The notes below the pieces were generated by a model. That model saw only the letters and a program-made list of their open reading frames with translations. It was not told where the DNA came from and ran no database searches. From NCBI RefSeq assembly GCF_001570525.1, contig NZ_BBXC01000010.1, positions 186,001-250,000 on the forward strand: a stretch of DNA of 64,000 nt, in the 5' to 3' direction. Made by a program: the position numbers and the translations under genes. Shown here piece after piece: positions 35,068-43,067 of the stretch (position 1 is the stretch's first letter; each line of letters starts with the position of its first letter). Source of the DNA: Herbidospora sakaeratensis. GTDB lineage: Bacteria > Actinomycetota > Actinomycetes > Streptosporangiales > Streptosporangiaceae.

Positions 35068-36163
35068 CCGCCCGCTCGTAGGCGTCTGGGTCGACGTTCC
35101 ACGACCCGGTGTGGCCGCCGCCCTTGGTCTCCACCAGCGTGGTGAGGTCGGGCCGGGCCCGGGCGAACGCCTGCGCCCGGTCGACCGGCACGGTCGCGTC
35201 GTCGTGGTCGACGAAGATCAGGATCGGCAGGTCGAACTCGGCGGCGTGCTCGACGTGGTCGAGGTCGCCGAAGCTCAGCCCGGTCCGCGCTGTGATCACC
35301 CACTGGCCGACCGTGGTGAGGAAGCCGGGCACACCCATCTGCCGCGCCCCCAGCGCGATCGGCGAGCGCCAGTCGAGCACCGGGCTGTCGAGGATCAGCG
35401 CGGTGATCCCCGCGCCGGGCAGCCGCCTGGCCGTCACGGCGGAGATGCCGCCGCCCATCGACCAGCCGTAGAGGACGAACTTCCTGGCGCCCCGGGTGCG
35501 GGCGTAGTCCATCGCGGCCTGGACGTCCTCCCACTCGGTGTCGCCCAGGTGGAACCGGCCGTCGGGGCTCGCGGGGGCGCCCTCGTCGTTGCGGTAGGAG
35601 ATCGCGAGCACCGGATGGCCCAGCTCGTGGAGCGTGGGGATGATGCGCAGCGCCTCGCCGCGACCGCCGTTGCGGCCGTGGACGGCGATCACCCACGTGT
35701 CGGAGGCGCCCTCGGTCAGCCACGCGGGGAACACGCCCAGCGGTGACTTCACGCCGACCTCCTCGAAGGGCACCCCGACCGACTCGGGGGTGCCCGCGCC
35801 CCACATCCAGCGGTCGAGGTAGGCGAACACGCCCGGCCGCAGGTCGCCGCTGCTGACCTTCTCGAGCCTGCGGGTGACCGTGCCGGCTCCCACCGAGATC
35901 GTCTCGCCGAGCAGGGCGTTGCCGCCGGCCCAGGTCAGGCCGTAGGAACCCGGCGCGCCGGTGTCGCCGCCGCCCTTCAGCGTGACCCGGCCGTCGCCGA
36001 CGGCGGTGACCTCGATCGGGTAGTTGGAGGTGTGGACGGGGTCGATGACGAGACCGGAGTAGTAGTAGCCGGCCGCGCCCAGGGCCAGCGCCACGACGAC
36101 GACCGTGCCGGTCGCGCCCAGCAGCACGCGGCGCCGCCACTTTGTCCGCATGGGAGCCACCAT
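35039..36163 (-). CDS. Membrane-anchored alpha/beta hydrolase
   Basis: A 374-residue protein with an N-terminal membrane anchor (RVLLGATGTVVVVALALGAA) after a short basic tail. An extracytoplasmic beta region (~35-140) precedes an alpha/beta hydrolase domain. That domain has WVIAVHGRNG (oxyanion strand), the nucleophile elbow GWSMGG, the acid region LPILIFVDHDDATVPVDRAQ and the His in TKGGGHTGSW. It probably acts on an ester or peptide outside the membrane. The substrate is unknown. Either Met1 or Met5 (36151) could be the start. It overlaps the neighbouring GNAT gene tail to tail. Confidence 0.85.
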   Translation of the reverse strand: MVAPMRTKWRRRVLLGATGTVVVVALALGAAGYYYSGLVIDPVHTSNYPIEVTAVGDGRVTLKGGGDTGAPGSYGLTWAGGNALLGETISVGAGTVTRRLEKVSSGDLRPGVFAYLDRWMWGAGTPESVGVPFEEVGVKSPLGVFPAWLTEGASDTWVIAVHGRNGGRGEALRIIPTLHELGHPVLAISYRNDEGAPASPDGRFHLGDTEWEDVQAAMDYARTRGARKFVLYGWSMGGGISAVTARRLPGAGITALILDSPVLDWRSPIALGARQMGVPGFLTTVGQWVITARTGLSFGDLDHVEHAAEFDLPILIFVDHDDATVPVDRAQAFARARPDLTTLVETKGGGHTGSWNVDPDAYERAVRDFLRSPR

Positions 36164-36234
36164 CTCGCGGCCGGCGACCCCGTGGCGACGGTTCCTGCGG
36201 GATTTGGCAGATATGCACGCCTAGAGTCGCGGTC

Positions 36235-36837
36235 ATGGACAAGCACGAGACCAGAGCCTTCTTCGCCGCCCGCGCCGCGACCTGGGACGACACGTTCCCC
36301 GACGACGGCCCGGCGTTCGCGGCGGCCATCGCCCGCCTGGAGCTGCGGCCCGGTCTGGTCGCCCTTGACGCCGGGTGCGGCACCGGCCGGGCGATGCCGC
36401 TGCTGCGCGAGCACACCGACCGGGTGGTCGGCGTCGACCTGACCCCGGAGATGGCCGCCGTGGCGAGCGAACGCGGCCCGGCCCTGATCGGCGACGCCTT
36501 TCGGTTGCCCTTCGCCGACGCGACCATCGGGGGCATCCTGGCCGCCGGGCTCATCGGCCACCTCGGCGACGCCGAGGGCACCCTGCTGGAGTTCGCGCGG
36601 GTGGCCCGGCCGGGTGCCCGGCTGGCCCTCTTCCACCCGGTGGGCCGGGCCGTGCTGGCCGCCCGCCGGGGCCGTGAGCTCTCTCCGGACGACATCCGGT
36701 CCGAACACCGCATCACGCCGCTGCTCCGGGCCACCGGCTGGGAGCCCGTGCACTTCCACGACGACGACGATCACTATCTGGCCCTCGCCCGTAGAGACGG
36801 GCAGCGGGCGGCGGTGCCGGGGTGGGCGGAGCCGTAA
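36235..36837 (+). CDS. Class I SAM-dependent methyltransferase
   Basis: A 200-residue enzyme from ATG 36235. AdoMet-binding motif I is VALDAGCGTGRAMPLL, motif post-I is VVGVDLTPEMAAVA, and DAFRLPFADATIGGILAAGL follows. This is the small Methyltransf_11/25 type with no recognisable acceptor-binding extension. The acceptor is unknown. It stands alone upstream of the modABC leader. Confidence 0.87.
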   Translation: MDKHETRAFFAARAATWDDTFPDDGPAFAAAIARLELRPGLVALDAGCGTGRAMPLLREHTDRVVGVDLTPEMAAVASERGPALIGDAFRLPFADATIGGILAAGLIGHLGDAEGTLLEFARVARPGARLALFHPVGRAVLAARRGRELSPDDIRSEHRITPLLRATGWEPVHFHDDDDHYLALARRDGQRAAVPGWAEP

Positions 36838-36853
36838 CGGAAGGAAAGGAAGT

Positions 36854-36939
36854 TACCTCGCAGAAGCGAGGGTATTGCTCGATTAGTGCGGCGATTGCGA
36901 TGCAGTCGCTATCGGATGGTTAGCGGGTGCCACGTAATC
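36854..36939 (+). promoter_or_regulatory. Structured 5' leader of modABC, candidate cis-regulatory RNA
   Basis: The 133-base gap ahead of modA can form TACCTCGC/GCGAGGGTA around AGAA (36854-36874). It can also form a larger element closed by GATTA (36881-36885) with TAATC (36935-36939). An inner GGC/GCC helix and the hairpin GCGATTGC-GAT-GCAGTCGC (36891-36909) sit inside. Its position before a molybdate importer suggests a molybdate or molybdenum-cofactor response. I do not see the known Moco riboswitch sequence with confidence, nor a clear ModE site. Confidence 0.4.
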
Positions 36940-36970
36940 TTGGGAGCATTCCTACGGTAAGGAGTGCTCG

Positions 36971-37759
36971 GTGTTGAAGCGCCTGTCCCTCGTCGCGGCC
37001 ATCGCGTCCGTGTTCGCGCTGGCGGCCTGCGGGTCGTCGTCGACCGACGGTGCGGCCCCGTCGTCGGCCGCCCCCGCCACGTCCGCCGCCGCCCCGGCCG
37101 AGCTGACGGTCTTCGCCGCGGCGTCGCTCACCGGGACCTTCACCGAACTCGGCGAGCAGTTCGAGGCCGCCAACCCCGGCACCAAGGTGACCTTCAACTT
37201 CGGCTCCAGCGCCACGTTGGCCCAGCAGATCACCCAGGGTGCGCCCGCCGCCGTGTTCGCCGCCGCTTCTCCTGCGACGATGAAGACCGTGGCCGACGCC
37301 GGCCTCGCGGGCACGCAGACCGTGTTCGTGAAGAACAAGCTGGAGATCGCGGTGCCGCCGGACAACCCCGCCAAGGTCGAGAACCTCAAGGACCTGACCG
37401 ATCCGAAGGTCAAGGTCGCGTTGTGCGCCGAGCAGGTGCCGTGCGGGGCCGCCGCCGTCAAGGCGCTCGACGCCGCCGGGCTGAAGGTCACCCCGGTCAC
37501 GCTGGAGCAGGACGTCAAGGCCACCCTCACCAAGGTCGAGCTCGGCGAGGTCGACGCGGCGCTGGTCTACAAGACCGACGTCATCGCCTCGGCCGGGAAG
37601 GTCACCGGCATCCCGTTCCCCGAGGCCGACCAGGCGATCAACGACTACCCGATCGCCACCCTGAAGGACGCGCCGGCCCTGGCACAGAAGTTCGTCGACC
37701 TGGTGCTGTCGCAGCAGGGCAAGGACGTGCTGACGAAGGCCGGTTTCGAAGCCCCGTGA
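36971..37759 (+). CDS. modA: Molybdate-binding lipoprotein ModA
   Basis: A 262-residue lipoprotein from GTG 36971 with AAGGAG about 7 bases upstream. The signal ends in FALAACG, with the lipidated Cys at about residue 20. A Ser/Ala-rich tether is followed by the ModA fold: LTVFAAASLTGTFTELGEQF, FNFGSSATLAQQI, GAPAAVFAAAS, and near the end VDAALVYKTDVIASAGK. These are oxyanion-binding signatures of molybdate/tungstate receptors. It is first in a tightly overlapping modA-modB-modC operon with a foldable leader. Confidence 0.94.
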   Translation: MLKRLSLVAAIASVFALAACGSSSTDGAAPSSAAPATSAAAPAELTVFAAASLTGTFTELGEQFEAANPGTKVTFNFGSSATLAQQITQGAPAAVFAAASPATMKTVADAGLAGTQTVFVKNKLEIAVPPDNPAKVENLKDLTDPKVKVALCAEQVPCGAAAVKALDAAGLKVTPVTLEQDVKATLTKVELGEVDAALVYKTDVIASAGKVTGIPFPEADQAINDYPIATLKDAPALAQKFVDLVLSQQGKDVLTKAGFEAP

Positions 37760-38541
37760 GAAGCCGCGTCCCCTGGCTCCTGGTCGTCCCGGCCGTGCTG
37801 GGGATGGCGTTCCTCGTCCTGCCGCTGGCGGGGCTGCTCGTCCGGGCGCCGTGGTCGACGTTGCCGCGGCGGCTCTCCGAACCCCAGGTTCTGGAGGCGC
37901 TGCGGTTGTCGCTGGTCACGGCGTCCCTGGCGACGGTGATCTGCCTGGTGCTCGGGGTGCCGCTGGCGTGGCTGCTGGCCCGCACCGACTTCCCCGGCCG
38001 CCGCCTGCTGCGCGCCCTGGTGACCGTGCCGCTGGTGCTGCCGCCGGTGGTCGGCGGCGTGGCGCTGCTGCTGGTGCTCGGCCGGCGCGGGCTGGTCGGG
38101 CAGTGGCTGGAGTCGGCGTTCGGGTTCTCGTTGCCGTTCACGACGGCCGGGGTGGTCGTCGCGGAGGCGTTCGTGGCGATGCCGTTCCTGGTCATCGCCG
38201 TCGAGGGCGCGCTGCGGGCCGCCGACGTGCGGTACGAGGAGGCCGCCGCGACCCTGGGGGCCTCGCGCTTCACCGTGTTCCGCCGGGTGACGCTGCCGCT
38301 GGTCGCGCCGGGCGTGCTGGCCGGAGGGGTGCTGTGCTGGGCGCGGGCCCTGGGGGAGTTCGGCGCGACGATCACCTTCGCGGGCAACTTCCCCGGCCGC
38401 ACCCAGACGATGCCGCTGGCCGTCTACCTGGCCCTGGAGACCGAACCCGAGGCGGCGATCGTGCTCAGCCTGGTGCTGCTGGCGGTGTCGGTGCTCATCC
38501 TGGTCGCGCTGCGCGACCGCTGGGTGGGGGCGGCGGCATGA
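37756..38541 (+). CDS. modB: Molybdate ABC transporter permease ModB
   Basis: A 261-residue permease whose GTG start overlaps the modA stop (GTGA). About six membrane helices are present. The EAA loop is YEEAAATLGASRFTVFRRVT followed by LPLVAPG, then the ModB/CysT-typical LGEFGATITFAGNFPGRTQT. It forms the homodimeric channel of the molybdate importer. Confidence 0.94.
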   Translation: MRSRVPWLLVVPAVLGMAFLVLPLAGLLVRAPWSTLPRRLSEPQVLEALRLSLVTASLATVICLVLGVPLAWLLARTDFPGRRLLRALVTVPLVLPPVVGGVALLLVLGRRGLVGQWLESAFGFSLPFTTAGVVVAEAFVAMPFLVIAVEGALRAADVRYEEAAATLGASRFTVFRRVTLPLVAPGVLAGGVLCWARALGEFGATITFAGNFPGRTQTMPLAVYLALETEPEAAIVLSLVLLAVSVLILVALRDRWVGAAA

Positions 38542-39569
38542 CGTTGCGCGCCCGCATCGTGGTCGAGCGGCCGGCCTTCCGGCTCGACCTCGACCTCACG
38601 GTCGGCCGGGGCGAGGTGGTCACGCTGCTCGGCCCCAACGGCGCGGGCAAGACGACCGCCCTGCGCGCCCTCGCCGGGCTGACCCCGCTGACCGAGGGCT
38701 CGATCGAGCTCGACGGCGTCCGCATCGAGCACGAACCGGCCGAGCGACGCCCCGTCGGCGTCGTCTTCCAGGACTACCTGCTCTTCCCGCACCTGTCGGC
38801 GCTCGACAACGTCGCCTTCGGCCCCCGCTGCCAGGGAAGGTCGAAGGCCGAGGCCCGGCGGCGGGCCGAGGAACTGCTCGACCGCATGGGCCTCGCGGAG
38901 TTCTCCTCGGTACGCCCCCGCCGCCTCTCCGGCGGACAGGCCCAGCGGGTGGCGCTGGCCCGGGCCCTGGCGGTCGAACCGCGCCTGCTGCTCCTCGACG
39001 AGCCGCTGGCCGCCCTCGACGCCCACACCCGCCTGGAGATCCGCTCCGAGCTGCGCCGCCGGCTGACCGGCTTCGACGGCGCGACCGTCCTGGTCACCCA
39101 CGATCCGCTCGACGCCATGGTGCTGGCCGACCGGCTCGTGGTCGTCGAGAACGGCGCGGTCGTGCAGGAGGGCGCCCCGACGGAGATCGCCCGCCGCCCC
39201 CGGACCGACTACGTGGCCCGGCTCGTCGGCCTCAACCTCTATCGCGGCGAGGGCGACGGCGACCGGGTGACGGTCGGCGGCCTGTCCTTCGCCGCCGAGG
39301 AGCACGTGACCGGCCCGGCGTTCGTGGCGTTCGCGCCGCGTGCGGTGGCCCTCTACCGGGCCCGTCCCGACGGCAGCCCCCGCAACCTGTGGGAGGGCCG
39401 GATCGACGGCATCGAACGGCACGGCGACAACGTGCGCGTCCACGTCGACGGCCCGGTGGCGGTCGCCGCCGACGTCACCCCGGCGGCCGTGGCCGAACTC
39501 GACCTCACGCCCGGCCGCCCGATCTGGGTCTCGGTGAAGGCCACCGAGACGCACGCCTACCCCGCCTGA
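38538..39569 (+). CDS. modC: Molybdate ABC transporter ATPase ModC
   Basis: A 343-residue ATPase overlapping modB by 4 bases (ATGA). Walker A is GPNGAGKTT, the signature is RLSGGQAQRVALARAL, Walker B is LLLLDEPLAALD and the switch His is in VTHD. The region after ~235 is a C-terminal TOBE/Mop-like regulatory domain (NLWEGRIDGIERHGDNVRVH, IWVSVKATETHAYPA) that senses oxyanion in ModC proteins. It powers ModB. Its last 13 bases overlap the convergent murG-like gene. Confidence 0.93.
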   Translation: MTLRARIVVERPAFRLDLDLTVGRGEVVTLLGPNGAGKTTALRALAGLTPLTEGSIELDGVRIEHEPAERRPVGVVFQDYLLFPHLSALDNVAFGPRCQGRSKAEARRRAEELLDRMGLAEFSSVRPRRLSGGQAQRVALARALAVEPRLLLLDEPLAALDAHTRLEIRSELRRRLTGFDGATVLVTHDPLDAMVLADRLVVVENGAVVQEGAPTEIARRPRTDYVARLVGLNLYRGEGDGDRVTVGGLSFAAEEHVTGPAFVAFAPRAVALYRARPDGSPRNLWEGRIDGIERHGDNVRVHVDGPVAVAADVTPAAVAELDLTPGRPIWVSVKATETHAYPA

Positions 39570-40696
39570 AGGACCTCGTCGGCGAGCCGTTCGGCCGCGT
39601 CGGGGCGGCCGTGGCGGCGCGCCTCGGCCGCGAGCGCCGCCCGCCGCGCCGGGTCGGCCAGCAGCGGCCCGACCGCGGCCTGCAGCCTCTCGGGCGTCAC
39701 CTCGCCGAGCAGTGCGACCGCGGCCCCGGCCTTCTCCAGATAGGAGGCGTTGTGGGCCTGCTCGTTCCCGGCCGAGGTGGCCAGCGGGATCAGCACGGCC
39801 GCCTTGCCGAGCGCCGTGACCTCGGCGACGGTGCCCGCGCCGCTGCGCGAGACCACCACGTCGGCGAGCGCGAGCACGTCGGGCAGTTCGGCCCCCACGA
39901 ACCCCTTGACCTGGTAGCGGGCCGCCAGCGCCGGCGGCAGGGCCCGCGCGGCGGCGACGACCTGCTCCTCCTCGGCCGGGCCGCACTGGTGCACGACGTT
40001 CGCCCGCTCCAGCAACCACGGCAGGATGGCCGTGACGAGCCCGTTGATCTGCCGGGCGCCCTGGGCGCCGCCGGTGACGTACACGGTCGGCAGGGCGCGG
40101 TCGAAGCCGTCGACCGGCGCGCGGTCGGCCCGCCCGGTGAGCACCTCGGCCCTGACGGGGTTGCCGGTCACCACGGCCCGCTCGCGCGCCGCGCCCGACA
40201 GCAGTTCCAGCGACGCCTCGGCCGTCAGCGCGACGCGGGCCGCGCCCCGGGCGAGCACCCGGTTGGCCAGCCCGAGCCGGACCGTCTGCTCGTGGACGAC
40301 CAGCGGCACCCGGCACACCCGCGCCGCGATGCCGACCGGCACCGCGACGTAGCCGCCGGTGCCCAGCACGACGTCGGGACGGAACCGGCGCACGATCGAG
40401 ACGGCCTGGAACACCCCCAGCGGCACCCGGAACATGTCGCGCACGTTCTCGGCCGACACCATCCCCAGCAGGCTCCGCGCCCGGCGCACCTTGCCGGTCG
40501 CCACCGAGGCGAACGGGATGCCCTCGGCGGTGGCCACCCGCTCCTCCAGGCTCCCGGCCGCGCCGACCCAGAGCACCTCCAGCCGCCCGCCGGTCCGGGC
40601 CCGCAGCGCGCGGACCGTGGTCAGCGCCGGGAAGGTGTGCCCGCCGGTGCCGCCCCCGGAGACGATCAGGCGGAACGGTTCTGCCTCGAAGATCAC
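39557..40696 (-). CDS. MurG-like UDP-GlcNAc glycosyltransferase outside the dcw cluster
   Basis: A 379-residue GT28-family protein. The N-terminal loop IVSGGGTGGHTFPALTTVRA and the C-terminal UDP-GlcNAc site VVSRSGAGTVAEVTALGKAA, with SAGNEQAHNASYLEKAGAAV, match MurG. MurG adds GlcNAc to lipid I to make lipid II at the inner membrane face. It stands alone, beside modABC, with no mur or fts cell-wall genes nearby. It is therefore probably a second paralogue rather than the housekeeping copy, and may serve a differentiation or antibiotic-resistance role. That part is inference. Confidence 0.82.
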   Translation of the reverse strand: MIFEAEPFRLIVSGGGTGGHTFPALTTVRALRARTGGRLEVLWVGAAGSLEERVATAEGIPFASVATGKVRRARSLLGMVSAENVRDMFRVPLGVFQAVSIVRRFRPDVVLGTGGYVAVPVGIAARVCRVPLVVHEQTVRLGLANRVLARGAARVALTAEASLELLSGAARERAVVTGNPVRAEVLTGRADRAPVDGFDRALPTVYVTGGAQGARQINGLVTAILPWLLERANVVHQCGPAEEEQVVAAARALPPALAARYQVKGFVGAELPDVLALADVVVSRSGAGTVAEVTALGKAAVLIPLATSAGNEQAHNASYLEKAGAAVALLGEVTPERLQAAVGPLLADPARRAALAAEARRHGRPDAAERLADEVLQAG

Positions 40697-40714
40697 GGTC
40701 CGGGACGATAGCAG

Positions 40715-41146
40715 TCAGGTCCGCCACAGTTGGTCGTCGGACCAGATCCCGATCTGCGTGATGCCGCTGATCTGGCGTCCACCGCAGAGGTCTCCCGGCA
40801 CGACCAGATGGGGGTCGGCCAGCGGGTTCCCGTCCATCGTGGTGCCGAGCACGGCCGCGACCCCGGCGAACTCGGGATCGATCTCGCCCCACGACAACAC
40901 GGCGTGGTGCCCGTCGCCGCCCAGGATCGAGATCAGGAAGCGGAGCCGGTCCTTGCGCTCGGCCGGGTCGAAGGCCGGCTGCGCGGCCCGGACGACGTCG
41001 AGGAGCAGCGGCCCGGAGAAACGATGCCGGCGCAGCCCGGACGTGCGGCAGCTGAAGGAGATCTCGACATCGTGCTGGGGGAGCGTCCGGAGGTCGTGGA
41101 CGCTGAGCGACGCCTTGTTGCGGATGTCGCCATCGAGTCGCACCAT
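40715..41146 (-). CDS. Small molybdopterin-binding (sulfite oxidase-fold) protein
   Basis: A 143-residue protein made only of the core of the oxidoreductase molybdopterin-binding domain: HDLRTLPQHDVEISFSCRTS, FSGPLLLDVVRAAQPAFDP, then HHAVLSWGEIDPEF and LVVPGDLCGGRQISGITQIG. The conserved Cys that would bind molybdenum may be the one in SFSCRT. There is no signal peptide. It probably holds Moco or has lost catalysis. Proximity to modABC is suggestive, although murG lies between and no operon is shared. Confidence 0.72.
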   Translation of the reverse strand: MVRLDGDIRNKASLSVHDLRTLPQHDVEISFSCRTSGLRRHRFSGPLLLDVVRAAQPAFDPAERKDRLRFLISILGGDGHHAVLSWGEIDPEFAGVAAVLGTTMDGNPLADPHLVVPGDLCGGRQISGITQIGIWSDDQLWRT

Positions 41147-41241
41147 GTCCAGGTTTTACCCCGCATCTGCGAGGGCAATGACGTTCTTTGGCTCGCAGAT
41201 AGGAAGAACAGCGGCCCGCCTGGCAGGCGGGCCGCTGTTGC

Positions 41242-42144
41242 TCACTCCTCTTCGAAGACGTCCTCGAAGACCTCTTCCACGACCTCGCCGAGGATCATGC
41301 CGCCGACGACGCCGGCCGCGGCTCCGGCGACCACGCCGCCCATGCCGATGCCGCCGCCGTGGTGGTGATCGTCGTCGTGGTGGCCGTAGTGGCCGCCGTG
41401 GTGGCCACTGTGGTGGCCCCCGTGGTGGCCGTAGGAGCGCTGGGCCAGCCAGTTGCCGAAGACCGACGTCCAGTCGGTGCTCAGCGCCTCCTGGTGGGTG
41501 GTCGGGAAACGGCCGATCGCGTCGTGGCCGCCCTCGATGACGATCTCCAGGTGGTGGGGGTCGGAGATGAAGGTCACCTCGATCTCGCCGTACTGGTGAG
41601 AGGTGAACTCGATCTCCTGGTAGAACGGCAGCGTCTGGCGGGAGCCGCCGATGTGCCCGGCCTCCAGGTCGGCCGACCGGAAGTGGAAGCCCAGCCGCGA
41701 CAGCGACTCGAGCACGTGGACCTGCGAGGGGAGCGGCGCGACCTCGATCATGTCGAGGTCGCCCTTGTCGACCGCCTTGGCGATGGCCAGCTCGGTGCGC
41801 ACGCCGATCGCCATGCCGCGCAGGCCCTCGCTGATGGGGGTCTCCCAGGGGACCGGGAGCTGGAACGGGATCGTCCGCTCCTCGCCGGTCCGGAGGGTGA
41901 AGGGCCCGGAGACCGGGAAGCCGAAGAACTCGCGCAGCCCGCTGCTCTCGCCTTCGCTGTGCTCGATCTCGACCCGGGCGACGAGGCTGAGGGTGATGTG
42001 CTCGATCTCCGCGTCGACCTCGCCGCCCTTGATCCGCACCTCACCGGAAAGGGCGCCGCCGGGCTGGGTGCGCGGGTTGTGCAGAACGGTGTCCACCGAG
42101 GGGGCGCCGACGCCGAATGCGCTCAGCATCCGTTTGAAGACCAC
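41242..42144 (-). CDS. Sporulation-control protein Spo0M family, with histidine-rich tail
   Basis: A 300-residue protein. Residues 1 to about 240 match Spo0M, an arrestin-like beta sandwich: MVFKRMLSAFGVGAPSVDTV, GGALSGEVRIKGGEVDAEIE and FQLPVPWETPISEGLRGMAI. A tail of about 60 residues follows. It is very rich in His and Gly (blocks such as HHGGHHSGHHGGHYGHH), then a Gly/Ala/Val hydrophobic stretch (GGVVAGAAAGVVGGMILGEV) and an acidic end (VFEDVFEEE). The tail could bind metal and touch the membrane. Spo0M links to sporulation and cell shape in Bacillus, and the actinobacterial role is unclear. Confidence 0.85.
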   Translation of the reverse strand: MVFKRMLSAFGVGAPSVDTVLHNPRTQPGGALSGEVRIKGGEVDAEIEHITLSLVARVEIEHSEGESSGLREFFGFPVSGPFTLRTGEERTIPFQLPVPWETPISEGLRGMAIGVRTELAIAKAVDKGDLDMIEVAPLPSQVHVLESLSRLGFHFRSADLEAGHIGGSRQTLPFYQEIEFTSHQYGEIEVTFISDPHHLEIVIEGGHDAIGRFPTTHQEALSTDWTSVFGNWLAQRSYGHHGGHHSGHHGGHYGHHDDDHHHGGGIGMGGVVAGAAAGVVGGMILGEVVEEVFEDVFEEE

Positions 42145-42189
42145 GTTTTCTCCTGTCGAGTTGGACGTCTCGGCCGCACGCCAGAACGT

Positions 42190-43002
42190 TCAGCGCCGGC
42201 GTACGGTTCCGCGTTCGAGAAGAAGATCGATTTTGGCGTGGAGCGCGGCGACCTCCTCGCGGAGTTCGACCAGCTCGGCCTGGGCCAGCTCCTCCGACGG
42301 CGAGGGTTCGGCGTCGTTCATGGCGTTGACCACAACCGCAATGAACAGGTTCAAGGCGACGAACGTCGAAATGAGGATGTAAGAGATGAAGAACAACCAC
42401 GCCCAGGGCTTGTGCGCCATGACCTCCTTGGCCACCGTGCCCCAGTCGTCGCCGGTCATGATCTGGAACAGGGTGAAGAGGGAGTCGGGCAGCTCGTCGA
42501 ACCGCTCGGGCGCGACCTCGCCGAACAACTTGGTCGATATCACCGCCGCGACGTAGATCATCAGCAGCAGCAGTCCGATGATCGACGCCATCCCGGGCAC
42601 GGCCGTGAGCAGCGCGCTCACCACCCGCCGCATGCTCGGCACGGCCGACACCAGACGGAGCGCGCGCAGGATGCGCAGCGCCCGGAGCACCGATGTCGGC
42701 CCCGACGCCGGGACGAGCGCGACCACCACGATGATCAGGTCGAACCAGTTCCACGCGTCGGTGAAGAAGTCGCGGCGGTAGGCGTAGAGGCGGGCCAGGA
42801 TCTCGACGGCGAAGATCGTCAGCGCGATGTGGTCGATGGCGACGAGCAGTCCGCCGACCTGGGCCATGAGGGTGGCGCTGGTCTCGCAGCCGATGGTGAT
42901 CGCGTTGACGACGATGAGGATGACGACGGCGCGCTGAACGGCGGGACGTTCCAGAAACCGGCGAACACGTTCATGTCGGGCTAATTCCACGCGGAAGATC
43001 AT
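42190..43002 (-). CDS. One-domain voltage-gated cation channel (BacNav/CavAb-like)
   Basis: A 270-residue membrane protein with six helices. S1 starts AVVILIVVNAITIGCETSAT. The voltage sensor S4 reads SVLRALRILRALRLVSAVPS, with arginines every third residue. The pore has IMTGDDWGTVAKEV and the gate helix FISYILISTFVALNLFIAVV. After S6 comes a charged C-terminal helix (ELAQAELVELREEVAALHAK), a likely four-helix coiled coil. Four subunits would make one channel. The filter TGDDW, with two Asp, resembles the engineered calcium-selective CavAb (TLDDW) more than sodium channels (TLESW). Start ATG 43002 is preferred. GTG 43035 is possible. Confidence 0.87.
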   Translation of the reverse strand: MIFRVELARHERVRRFLERPAVQRAVVILIVVNAITIGCETSATLMAQVGGLLVAIDHIALTIFAVEILARLYAYRRDFFTDAWNWFDLIIVVVALVPASGPTSVLRALRILRALRLVSAVPSMRRVVSALLTAVPGMASIIGLLLLMIYVAAVISTKLFGEVAPERFDELPDSLFTLFQIMTGDDWGTVAKEVMAHKPWAWLFFISYILISTFVALNLFIAVVVNAMNDAEPSPSEELAQAELVELREEVAALHAKIDLLLERGTVRRR

Positions 43003-43067
43003 CCCACTGGGCAGTCGATTGCCCGTCAGCGCCACATGTCAACGGAATCAGGGGGATTCACGTCATC

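Noticed and set aside
36841-36970. Known Moco riboswitch ahead of modA
   Set aside because: The conserved Moco-element sequence blocks could not be matched by eye, so only a candidate structured leader is reported.
38424-40892. An 822-codon minus-strand frame over modC and murG
   Set aside because: It joins antisense of modC to an off-frame reading of the murG-like gene. Both real genes are clear.
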